64,000 bases of DNA from NCBI GenBank assembly GCA_914767715.1, contig OU612065.1, forward strand, positions 37,820,001 to 37,884,000. Direction: 5' to 3'. Positions 35,010-45,095 of the stretch are shown in pieces (position 1 is the first letter of the stretch; every line of letters begins with the position of its first letter). This DNA comes from Membranipora membranacea (taxonomy: Eukaryota > Bryozoa > Gymnolaemata > Cheilostomatida > Membraniporidae). A model generated the notes under the pieces. The model saw only the letters and a program-made list of their open reading frames with translations. It did not search any database and was not told the DNA's origin. The translations under genes and the position numbers were made by a program.

Positions 35010-35616
35010 TTAATAAAAAAACAGAATCAAAATTGAATAACTGGTTGCCAAGATATTCACATGTAAAACCAATTTTGGAAAAGTGCAAAGATCACTGTGT
35101 TTCTATCCATATACCTTTCGATTCTGGAATTATCAGTTAGTTGTGCAGACGACTCTGAGTGCTATTGATCTCTGGATTATGGGGTGGGTTCAGAATTTCC
35201 TCATACAAAACCTTTTTTTAGTTCCCCAATCTATGTGTGTAAATCGCCCATCGCCCATCGATATTCTTCGCTGTGTTCAGTCGCTGTGTTCAACTATCAA
35301 CTGCAGAAAGTCATAAATTTAATGCAAAAGAATTTCTACAAACACACAAAGCTTTTGGTGACTTATCCCTCAACAAGAAAAGACAGGACTTATAAAGAGT
35401 TGCAGCTGTGCGCAATTACATGTTGAGTAATTTTTAGCAAGTAAAAATCTACTGGTACTGTATGTACGTTATATTGAATGAGCGATATGTTATTTGCTTT
35501 TGCTTTATTAATAAGGATCAAGTGGAAACAGTTTGGTCAAATTCATGGCAATCAATACAAAAATGTGTTTTATAATTTTAAGTACAGCAGTTTCAGTCAC
35601 GATCAGGCCTCTCCGA

Positions 35617-35838
35617 TTATGAAACATATCCTCGACTTCCACCATTGTTGTTACCGTTGCCGTTACCGTTGGTACCTCCTCCTGAGTTGTTGTTTCCGTT
35701 TCCATTACCGTTAGATCCGCCTCCTGAGTTTCCGTTACCATTTCCGTTTCCATTAGAACCGCTGCTAGATCTTTTACCTCCACACTGTGCAACAGCCACA
35801 GCGACAACTAGAAGGACGAGTACTCTCAGTGCAAGCAT
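35617..35838 (-). CDS. Secreted Asn/Gly 14-residue repeat protein, member 5 (73 aa)
   Basis: The protein is identical to members 2 and 3, with a few synonymous differences (for example AAT before the last GGT in repeat 3, and an extra ATT in the 5' UTR before the ATG). Acceptor at 35861, AATAAA on the minus strand at 35504-35509. Flanks are those of unit C. Confidence 0.85.
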   Translation of the reverse strand: MLALRVLVLLVVAVAVAQCGGKRSSSGSNGNGNGNGNSGGGSNGNGNGNNNSGGGTNGNGNGNNNGGSRGYVS

Positions 35839-36112
35839 TGTAATAATGGTGGGATATATCCTATATAAAAATAATATGTACAAATGAACATTATTATTGT
35901 ATATTAACTTTATTTTTGGTAAGACTCATTCGTTGAGAAGTTCTACAAAATTCCGAGAAAGTTAAAATAAAAAAGAATAATGATGAACACTATAATGCAG
36001 GGCAGAAAATTGTAAAAGCTATTCTTGTTGTCCGCGTTGTGTAAAATCTGATGAGAGAATAATGTGTTGTCGTCAATAACAGACATAATTATATATAACA
36101 TTGATGGCTAAC

Positions 36113-36192
36113 CTGAGTTGAGGTGGAGACTGTGTTACTTGAGTGATGACCAGTGTTCTGTGACTTATCCTCCCAATATCACATCTTTTATA
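36113..36192 (-). promoter_or_regulatory. TATA box and leader exon of member 5
   Basis: TATAAAAG at 36185-36192 (minus). The leader carries CACAGAACACTGGTCATCAC (one change from the other copies) and ACACAGTCTCCACCTCAACT, ending CAG|gttagc at 36113/36112. Confidence 0.8.
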
Positions 36193-37856
36193 GGCTGACA
36201 TTCAAGCGATTTCTGCTGATGTAACCAGAGCGTTGAAGGAAGCTTGTAATCAGTGTCTACTGTGACAATTTATTTTCGGTATCATTTACAGATAAATATT
36301 GTATCCTGACTTCCTAGTCTATAGTCATCAATGAGCGCGCTTCAAATAATTATTATATGATATCCTTTTCCGAACTGAATCGTTATTTTAAAGTTTTTAA
36401 AAGAAGCTTTGTCACTCATAGAACCAAAACTGCCTAATTAATATATTATTGGGATTCAGCAAATGATCACTGTAATCAGGCCCACGCTTCTGGAGACCTG
36501 ACATCAAGGATATCACAGCCTTACACTATGACCCTTATGATCAAGAATAGCAGGGTATTTCAGGAGTTTCTAATGATCAATGGTCGCTAAATATTGTTCT
36601 GATAAGCTTGTCGGCATTGTCTCATCCTCACACAAAACAGCAGCAGCAAAACACAAACAGACAGCTTTGCGTCTATTTTTCTCCTGAATCACATGGAAGA
36701 AAATGCCCAAATTAGTGAATTTGAAGATATTTTTGAGGTTTTTCAGTCAGTATCACTAAAAACTTATTTTTGTACCACACCTTAATCAAGTTCTGCTGAC
36801 ATTACCAAGCATATTTAAGGTAGCATGCATATTTACTGCTCATCAATTGGTACCAACATGACAGTTTCCTTGTCAAATATATTATCAATGCAAATGTGAT
36901 CTGTGTTGAAATATTTTGTTAAGATTTTCAAATTTTCTTTGCCACCTCCATGTGATGCCTAGTTAATTGAGAGAACCCATGTGAAAATTGGGGAGGGGCA
37001 ACAGAAAGTATCTAATAATCAATTTGAATTCCTGCAAACTATGTTGCTGTGAGTGAAATCTGTGCTTTAAGTCTATTCGGTATTTTTTTCACCATTTAAA
37101 AGGCCCATTTTGGCTTTTGTGCGGTAATTACAGAGATCATATTACGATCACAAGATATTTCTGTCCGACTGATACATTTTCTCGGTATGTGTGCTGTGTC
37201 AAGAATCTGTGTAAAACACCCTTGAATTCTGGATGGTAAGACCTTATGTCAGTGATTATGAAGTGGCAGATTATCGCTTCCCTTCATTAATGTCAATGCC
37301 ACTGCTAATCACAAAAGAATGAAAAATAAAATTATAATAGATCATGTCATGTCTTGGCAAATTTACGCCTATACATCTATGTTATCATTTACTGGCAGAT
37401 TTTAATTTTTTTTCCAAACTGTCGATTCTGTCGATAATCACATGGGTGTTATTTATAAATTTATAACAAGCCATAATTTTGACTTCCTGTCAAGAATCAT
37501 GAAATTTCTGATAAAATTCAGACAAACTGGAGAAATAAGGAACTTTGCAGATACATTCATTAAATATAATACCTGAAGTCTTTGGGTTATCAAAGTGACA
37601 CAGCTTCTTGGACACAAGTCTAAAAAAACGATCCACTTTAGACAAGGATATTAGGAATAGATTGTTAGATGCGGCAATGATAAAGTAATAGGCAAGCTTC
37701 CAACAAGGCTACAATGAACATCTATTGAGAAGAATGTCAGATACCAATTTTGACAACAGTGCTGAAAATAAAATTTCGATAGAGACACTCATTACTAAAT
37801 AGGCAATCTTCCATCAACTCCTTGGTTACATCACCAAAATAGATCGACTGTTAGCC

Positions 37857-37936
37857 TATAAAAGACAGTGATGTTAGAAGGGTAATTCAGAATACACTGT
37901 TCAACATTCAAGTAGACAGTCTCCATACAAACTTAG
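37857..37936 (+). promoter_or_regulatory. TATA box and leader exon of member 6
   Basis: TATAAAAG at 37857-37864; the leader core reads ATACACTGTTCAACATTCAA and ACAGTCTCCA, ending TTAG|gtaaga at 37936/37937. The intron runs to 38130 (tctctcttag). Confidence 0.78.
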
Positions 37937-38149
37937 GTAAGACAAATTCATCTTTCTTTGCATTAATACTGTTATAAATTAGAATATATATGTATATCAT
38001 ATATAGCAATTACAATAAGGATATAACATATCATTATTAGCTCTTCCAACTGAACACATCGTATAGACAGCTAGAATCCTTTTAGATTATGCTGCCATCC
38101 TTTCACATCTTCATATTCTTTCTCTCTTAGAAAATATCCTATCATCACA

Positions 38150-38371
38150 ATGCATGCACTTAGAGCACTCGTCCTTCTAGTTGTTGCTGTGGCTGTTGCA
38201 CAGTGTGGAGGTAAAAGCTCTAACAGCGGTTCTAATGGAAACGGAAATGGCAACGGAAACTCAGGAGGCGGATCTAATGGTAATGGAAACGGAAACAATA
38301 ACTCAGGAGGAGGAACCAACGGAAACGGCAATGGTAACAACAATGGTGGAAGTAGAGGCTATGTTTCATAA
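38150..38371 (+). CDS. Secreted Asn/Gly 14-residue repeat protein, member 6 (73 aa)
   Basis: Same length and plan as members 2, 3 and 5. It differs at four residues: His2 for Leu, Ala6 for Val, Ser23 for Arg (removing the KR pair) and Asn25 for Ser. The repeats and the RGYVS tail are identical in protein, although third-position bases differ. ATG is 19 bases after the acceptor, TAA is at 38369-38371, AATAAA at 38470-38475. Flanks are more diverged than units A-C, so this is an older duplicate whose repeat tract has stayed unchanged. Confidence 0.84.
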   Translation: MHALRALVLLVVAVAVAQCGGKSSNSGSNGNGNGNGNSGGGSNGNGNGNNNSGGGTNGNGNGNNNGGSRGYVS

Positions 38372-38479
38372 GCAGCAAAGCCTGATCATGACTGAATGCT
38401 GACTGATAATGCTGTATTCGTAATTTAGTGGACTGTAAATTCGACCAAACTGTATTCACTCTATCCTTATGAATAAATC

Positions 38480-40784
38480 AATAGCATTAAAAAATTCACA
38501 AATCTGGCCCATTTGATAAATACGTACATACATACATATGACATATGAAAACAGAGTAGCTAAATAATGTGGTATTCAAACCTGCACGACTTTTCTTCAA
38601 TTTGGTATATATTGTCCCTGGTAGTGTTATACCCTTTTTTCATTCTACTTTCAAGTGATCTATCACTTATAGTCCGGTGACAGCCTAAGCGAAATATGGC
38701 GAGAGATGCAACTTCACGGTGTTGGGTAGGTAGGGTTTGAAGAATGTTTCTGGTACGGTTCCACATGCTGATCGCAATGATAATATTGTACTTAACACTA
38801 AGTTGCACAATAGGCGGCTAATTGTGAAAATTGCTGCTGGCAAAACGAAAGTGACAAGAAATATAGAAATTTTGTCCGCGACGAACAAGGAATTGTATGT
38901 GAGAGTTATCTTCCCAAATTGCTTATAGACTGTAAGGATAAATAGTGCTGTGCCATCAACAGATAAGTGTAGCAACTGCTCAGTTCATTAAAAGTATTGG
39001 CTGAATTTAGTGATTATCTCCTCCTGACCAAACTTTGAACTTCACTCTAGGGAAGTGTATTTATCATAGGTGAATTAGACCCACATGTTACTATGCATTA
39101 TACCAATATAAACCCAATGAGCAACAATAATAAAAAAATATTATTTCTAAAAGAAATCTACAAAAAATAGCCTTTACTAACAAGGTAATGTATCGCAAAC
39201 CTACTTCCAATAGTCCGATTTCTTCCAAATTTTTTTTGGTCGTTTGGAATATGGCTGTCCAAAAATGACCATTTTTGCATCATTGTAAATTGCATACAAG
39301 CAAAATGTAGCATGTATATCTATTTTTTAAAAGTATGCCTGATGTATACTAACGATTGCGCAATACGCCAGAGACCTTAGCCTTTGATATACTCTCTTTG
39401 TCTAAACAAAGCCCCATCTATAACGAGCGTTCAATTCAATCAATGTGTGAGGCACAATTATCCTTTGTCCCAAATGCCACAAGTACAATTATAATCCACT
39501 ACAGTTTGCCTAATACTGTTAACAATCTTTGCTGTTAATACCAAAGATTTAAATTGTTAATACTACATCTTACAAAATATTCTGATTATAAAATAAATTA
39601 TTGATGGTGCTGATTCGAATCGAGTAATTTAGCAGAAAATCTCATCATTCAACATCAAATGTGGAAATGAGTCATGGGCACAATTGGTCTTGTTTGGTTT
39701 CCCATCTTATTTCAATGTTTAATCTCAACAAGATATTTAATTCATGTGTAGTCAAGTTGTAATTTCCATGTATATATAGGTTAGCTCACCTTTGTCTAAC
39801 AACAGATTGTCGGGGAAAATGCATGAGTTTTATACTATTCAATTGACTTGCTCCACGACCAGTAGAGCCTCCCTGAGCCAAGCATAGCAAGCCAGTGATA
39901 CCATGACGTGAATGGTAATTAATATTATTATAATCTCATATGACACATGCCTCCACAATATACTAACTCTGTCAGTCCGAAAATATTTTCCTTGTACTTT
40001 TGTGATGGCTTATTTAGTCAAACGGCAATGCATCTTTAAATTTAGAAATTGTGGCTAAAATAGATTATATTTTAGTTGCTTCGATTATTTATTAATGCAG
40101 AAAGCGTGCTAAGAAGAGTGAAATTGATTTAAGAGTTGGTGGTATACGCTAAGAGTGTCAGTCGCTAAGCACGCATGTATTGGAGGTCATGGGTTTGGTT
40201 AGTCCCCAGGGCTTGACAATAGGCAGGCATGGGTAACTCTTGGATTACAGATTTCTGCAAGAAACTGATCTATGAATACTGAATTGCAATATATCTATTA
40301 TGATAAAGGGAAGGTTGCCAAAATATGTGCATGTCTTAGTACTGAGCATAGGGATTCATAAGTTAAAATTGAGATAGGAGCTGACCAATGTTTAACACAG
40401 CATAATTTGTTTTTCTACCAATTTCAATTGTAAGCAGAGGCTGTACACACAGCGTTCTTCTCATATTCTCAGGGTTATCATGTACTGCTTTTCATAATGA
40501 TGTGTAATTGTGTGGCCAATTAAAATTGTTTTAAAAACAGGCGCTTGAGCTATTGTTTGGTGACAAGATTAAGTGGACATAATCTCATAATTGTGTTGGT
40601 TTGCGTTGTCGCAATGTCTCTCTGTTTCGTCCTACAATCAAATGATTTGCTATGTAGTTCTCTCATATTTACAGGTAGGCATACCAGGAGTCGTTGCTGG
40701 CATAAGGCTTACAAAACAATGGCTAATAATTTAGGCTAGCGCAATATAATTTTGAATATAATCATGGGCTAAGACCCCTGTAAC
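38480..40784. other. Intergenic, nothing firm
   Basis: No supported exon. At 40150-40210 a short run (GAGTGTCAGTCGCTAAGCAC to GGGTTTGGTTAG) faintly resembles a decayed tRNA-derived SINE head, too weak to call. Confidence 0.4.
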
Positions 40785-41041
40785 TAGTGCTGTCACGATA
40801 CGATTCATATCGGGAATACCTAATCGATCACACCTCATTATCACGATTTAATAAGGTGACAGCTGAAGTCGATTGCACAGCGGTAAATTCATTGTCACGG
40901 TTACTATGGTCGAAAATCGAAATTGGGACAAGGGTTGGTTGAAAGGGAAGGTGTAAATTCGAAAAAATCGAAATCGGGAAAATCGATGCCACAATCAGAA
41001 TCGAGGCAGTCCTAGCCAAATACAAAATCGTGACAGCGCTA
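40785..41041. mobile_element. hAT-like MITE, 257 bp
   Basis: Terminal inverted repeats TAGTGCTGTCACGAT and TAGCGCTGTCACGAT (right end read on the minus strand). Flanking 8-mers are CCTGTAAC (40777-40784) and CCTGTAAG (41042-41049), a 7/8 match for an 8-bp target duplication, as hAT elements make. The interior is rich in ATCGA-type words and non-coding. Confidence 0.75.
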
Positions 41042-41049
41042 CCTGTAAG

Positions 41050-42240
41050 TCCTTGCTCTCTGTATGGCATCACAGCCCTCAACACAGTGAACAATAATAT
41101 CCTCATGACAGGTAGGTACCATAGTAAATACCTTTCATACTGTGATTTATCTGGATACCCAACTAACCATATTGACTTCAAGCTGTTGATGGCATATGGC
41201 CAAGGAGCTATTGGTGACTGCATTTGGGAATATTCTAGCTCAAATTAAGCTGCAAAATGAAATCCCTCTCATGCCTTCTCTGGTGTTTACCTGATCATAA
41301 TCGTATATTTTATATCTGATATAATATGCCTCTATAATATCAATACTACTACTATTAGGGCTTCTTTGAGGGAAGGATTTGGGATTTGAATGTGACACTT
41401 ATTTTTGCTCAAATCAGAAGCACTGCCCAATCAACTCTTAAACATTTTGCTTGTAAGACAGTAATTTATTTTTGAAACAACCCTGATAAACTTCACTAAT
41501 TTTTAATTGACATTGTTTCCTCGATTAATCCTTGTTCGAAATGTAATAGTGTCAGGCTTTCTTGTGTATTTCGTAGGATTAAAATATTTGATAATTGTTT
41601 GATGGGTATCCCTGGCCCTAACTTTGTTCATATCACTGGTTAAGGTGGGTTGATTCAAGTACCAGTAGATGAATTATGCGACCTCATTTAATCCAACCGC
41701 TCAAAAACTATTACCCAGTCCAGCAAAAATTAAAAGCGGTAGTATTGAATTTGGATTGGAAATTGTAAATCAAATTTCTATCGCTATCTATTCTATAGGG
41801 TTAATGGAGAGTTTTTAACGACATTAACACAATTGATTGTTCCGCTTGGTGATAAAATTTCTAATGTTTGGAGACATTCAATTTTTGATCCTAGATTCTT
41901 CTTCTGTAAAGCATTCTCTATGTTTAGCCGGATACAAGGACGGGATATGAGAAATTGGGCAAAGTGGGATAACTTCTAGTTCATTATAAGAACAAAATTG
42001 TATGAAAATGAGAAGATAACTCTACAGAAACTTGAAGCCAAAATACTTTTAATGAACTGAGTGCTAACGATCAACAGCCTCATTGTCGACATGTGGCATT
42101 GTACAATTTATTATCCCTTTCACCCAGCATGATATTGTGTCTATTTTGCCTCGATGGCAATGACTTGGTAACACTCACTATAGAAACAGCAAACAACAAA
42201 ACTTTACATTCAGTTGACTGCTGGATGATTCAATCCAAGC
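41050..42240. other. Intergenic, nothing recognised
   Basis: No supported exon, RNA or element boundary. Confidence 0.4.
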
Positions 42241-42299
42241 AGGGTTCCATATAAAACAGACCAGCAACACCATGACGTGCACGAGAGTCTTTTACATAG

Positions 42300-43045
42300 C
42301 TGGTCAAATGTTCATTGCATTTGAACCATTGAATTGTACTATTCTTAGAATAGCATTTTCAACTCACCATTCTCCAATCAGGGAGCTGTATTTTCCAATA
42401 GACATTCTCACAATTTTCATTTGACATCGAGCTCAGTCCCTAGTAGCTTTTTGGAGTTTCGCAATGTTTGATTATTAAAAAAATCAATTTTCTGTGAGCA
42501 ACAATTTGTATAAACTAGTGTCTTTTTCTTTTACTTGGTTGTTATTTTGAACATAACAACTTTTATTCATGCCTGTCTTGATAATATGAAACAATAAAAC
42601 ACAATGAAACAAATCCATAAATCAATGAATATTTTATTAGAGACTGCATTATATGAAGAATGCATCTTGTGGTAATGGTTTTAGTCAGGTGACTGTCACG
42701 TGGTCATACAGTAAAGATGGCACCCTCTACTAGGGACAGCCAATCACATAGCATTTCACATAGCAAATCACACAGACATCTATAAACTTAAATTATTAGA
42801 GGATTGAGGAGTTCATAAAATCAAGTAAGTATTCCTAAATTGAGTGATTACTGTTTATAAGGCTATGAGTGAGCTGCTGTTCCAGGATTGAGTTCAGTGA
42901 TTTGAACTAATAGAGGCCCCTTGGCAGCTTCTAAAATACTCCAATGTCTATCAGCCGTCTCATAAACATGCCTCTGTTGATGAAGGTTTTTGATGATGAA
43001 GGTTTTTGATGATGCGTGTTCTTTCCTCATGATTATATATACCAT
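42300..43045 (-). mobile_element. 3' end of a retroelement (pol C-terminus plus 3' UTR)
   Basis: About 42300-42900 is the near-identical reverse complement of 63360-63960. On the minus strand a 60-codon frame (43045-42863) ends HWSILEAAKGPLL then ITELNPGTAAHS and stop. The same last residues (TELNPGTAAHS) occur at 63360-63400 just downstream of reverse-transcriptase fragments, which ties both tails to one element family. The final E-A-x..LNPG pattern is loosely like a GIY-YIG-type C-terminal domain (weak inference). Confidence 0.6.
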
Positions 43046-43336
43046 TCATACTGCGTTCCTTTTGCCTAATAACTAAGCGTAAGTCATGTGACCTTTGGGG
43101 TATAATGACTAGATAAAATGGTTTGACCAGGTATGTAAAAGACTCAGGCGCACAACATGGTGTCGCTGAATTGTCTTGTATGGAACCCTGCTAAGAGACC
43201 TTTAACAAATTCTCATCCTAATGAACAAAAATTTGTTCATATTATTTTTATTGGCAAGAAATGTCATTGTCATAGAAAATAGCATCTACTATTCTAATGA
43301 TAACTATTTGACTTTTGAATTAATTTTAAGAAAAAA

Positions 43337-43404
43337 AATACACCCACTCAAGCCAAAGCAGTAATATATTTTTATATTACTGCTTTGGGTTGGGTTGGTG
43401 TATT
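43337..43404. repeat. Long hairpin, 32-bp stem and 4-base loop
   Basis: AATACACC..ACTCAAGC with CAAAGCAGTAATATA on the left is mirrored on the right by TATATTACTGCTTTG and GGTTGGTGTATT, with a few mismatches. AT-rich flanks extend the pairing. Could be a tiny palindromic element or a structured RNA. Confidence 0.6.
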
Positions 43405-43681
43405 TTGTATCATAATTTAATACAAAATTGACAGTTGAAAACTACTGAAGCGATTAGATTCTATGCGCTCTATGTGTTTAATCTCCCGGAGAGGAGAAGG
43501 AATTCTGTTCAAACCATAGGATGCTTGATAGTTTTGCTGGCAATGGTACAGGGAGATGTTGAATTGGGCAAAGGAAGTTTGGGTTTTGAATTCCGAGTAT
43601 TGTAGAGTTGGCGAGGTTGAGGGGAATTGCGAACAATTGGAATGACCAACAATGCACATCTGACTGGTATGTAATTGTAAG

Positions 43682-43745
43682 ATATGTATATTATATATAT
43701 ATATATATGTATATATATATAAAATAAAGTATAATATATCATATA
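43682..43745. repeat. AT-rich (TA)n tract
   Basis: Interrupted TA repeats; short chance frames only. Confidence 0.8.
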
Positions 43746-44104
43746 TAAATTAATATTTTAATTTTCTCTCATGTCAATTATTGCTACGCAATCAAATGGC
43801 TGCAACTTCACAAATTGGTTTATACTTTTATTTACGCGATGCGTGAAATAGACTTCAGGTATAAAGAACCAATTTCATTCAGGGCAATAAAAGTTTTGAC
43901 AAAGAATAAGACGCCGTCGGGTTGGTGAATGCCGATTCACCCCAGCTGTGACCGTTTGAACTTTGGGTGATGGTTAGTCACACGCTCCAAGATTAGTCTA
44001 CAAACACAAACAGATATCTCCAGATTGTTCAGGATGATCGGTCTATAATCTGATAAACAAAGGCCAGAAAGGGGAAAAATTTCGCCATAAGATCTTAAGG
44101 CTGT

Positions 44105-44359
44105 TTATTGTTTTGCAAATACAAAAAATTGATGTTGATTTGTCCCCAATATCAGGCTATTAAGAGGGTTATGTGACCCTATAGCTATCACAATAATGTC
44201 ATAGTAAGGCTCTGGTAGATCTTCCAATAGGAAACCTGTCTTAGCTCCTCCTCTAAATTTAAAATCAACAGAGATACCCTTGAGGTTGTCTTCTATCTGC
44301 AGGGCCATTGCGCTAGATTTGGCGATTTCACCCAAATGGGATGAACCGATTATCAGTGC
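44105..44359 (-). CDS. SGNH-hydrolase-like terminal exon (84 codons)
   Basis: After a strong acceptor (atattttttacag) the minus strand opens with ALIIGSSHLGEIA, the GSSH nucleophile-type block of SGNH/GDSL proteins. FKFRGGAKTGFLLEDLP follows, then YDIIVIAIGSHN, which sits where families of this type usually have GSND. The frame closes at TAA (44105-44107), which overlaps an AATAAA signal, so it may be a compact last exon. Such domains occur both in host genes and inside CR1/Ngaro-type retroelements of marine invertebrates. The absence of nearby partner exons makes a transposon-derived piece likely. Confidence 0.5.
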   Translation of the reverse strand, partial: ALIIGSSHLGEIAKSSAMALQIEDNLKGISVDFKFRGGAKTGFLLEDLPEPYYDIIVIAIGSHNPLNSLILGTNQHQFFVFAKQ

Positions 44360-45095
44360 CTGTAAAAAATATGTGCATGTAAAACTTTATTCTCACGGAA
44401 TTGCGAACCAAACTGGAACAAATAGAAGGGGAGAGGAACCAAGGCACATTGTTTTTGATGTCAAAACCAAGTTTTTTTTAAAAACTCTTGTACTGACTTC
44501 TGGATTAAAATGTTTGTTATCATTATGATGACCGCAGGGGTATTTTTTTGCCCAGGCATACCATATATCGTCATACTATGTGAAATTGAAAACTTGTATC
44601 CACACAGAATACAGATCTCAAAACCACTAACAAAGACGGCATTCAAACTATATCAAATAGCGGCAACTATTCTGTAAGTCCTCACCAGTGTCACTGCTAA
44701 ATAAAAAAACCCACATTGCAGATCCCCAGTCTATGTGTCCATGGTTGGCCTTCATGTACTAAAAGTGTTGGTCTCCAAGCTTTTTTATCAGGAGGTGGAA
44801 GCACCTGTTGGTTTTGGTCACGGTCAAACAGCAGGAGGAGAGTTACAATGCTTAGATATGGGCTAGAATGCAATTGCAGGTCCCATTCACTGTGTTTCCA
44901 TGGGATCGAGCTGGGAACATCTTGGAGTAGTTCAATCCATGGGAATGCCTGCCAGTCCGAGCTGAGCTGGAAAACCCAGCGCGTACAAAATAGTACGAGC
45001 TGAGGCGAGCTGAAAGTCAGGCCGAGCCCGCAGTGGGTCGACCTATTAGTCTTATGCTAAGGGCGCGAAGAAGTAAAATCATTCAGTAAATTTTC
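44360..45095. other. Region upstream of Harbinger copy 2
   Basis: Slightly GC-richer around 44930-45070. It may include the left end of the Harbinger element, but I cannot identify a terminal inverted repeat. Confidence 0.3.

Larger units (their letters stand above)
34165..37345 (+). repeat. Segmental duplication unit C
   Basis: Collinear with unit A and inverted relative to B. It holds the tetranucleotide array, member 5, its promoter and upstream flank, and ends soon after the GAAGTGGCAGATTATCGCTT block near 37345. Confidence 0.85.

Noticed and set aside
34756-35088. Arg-Thr-His-Ala repeat frame and its complement
   Set aside because: Translation of the tetranucleotide array in unit C.
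35645-35887. Antisense Pro/Leu/Phe-rich frames over each Asn/Gly gene, including 53500-53982
   Set aside because: Antisense of the Asn/Gly codons gives Pro/Phe/Leu without stops. There is no promoter, splice or poly(A) support on that strand.
38685-38975. Overlapping open frames on both strands (about 60-96 codons)
   Set aside because: No recognisable motif, splice borders or promoter; chance frames in a slightly less AT-rich patch.
40150-40210. tRNA-like head of a third SINE
   Set aside because: The A- and B-box matches are too poor to separate from chance.
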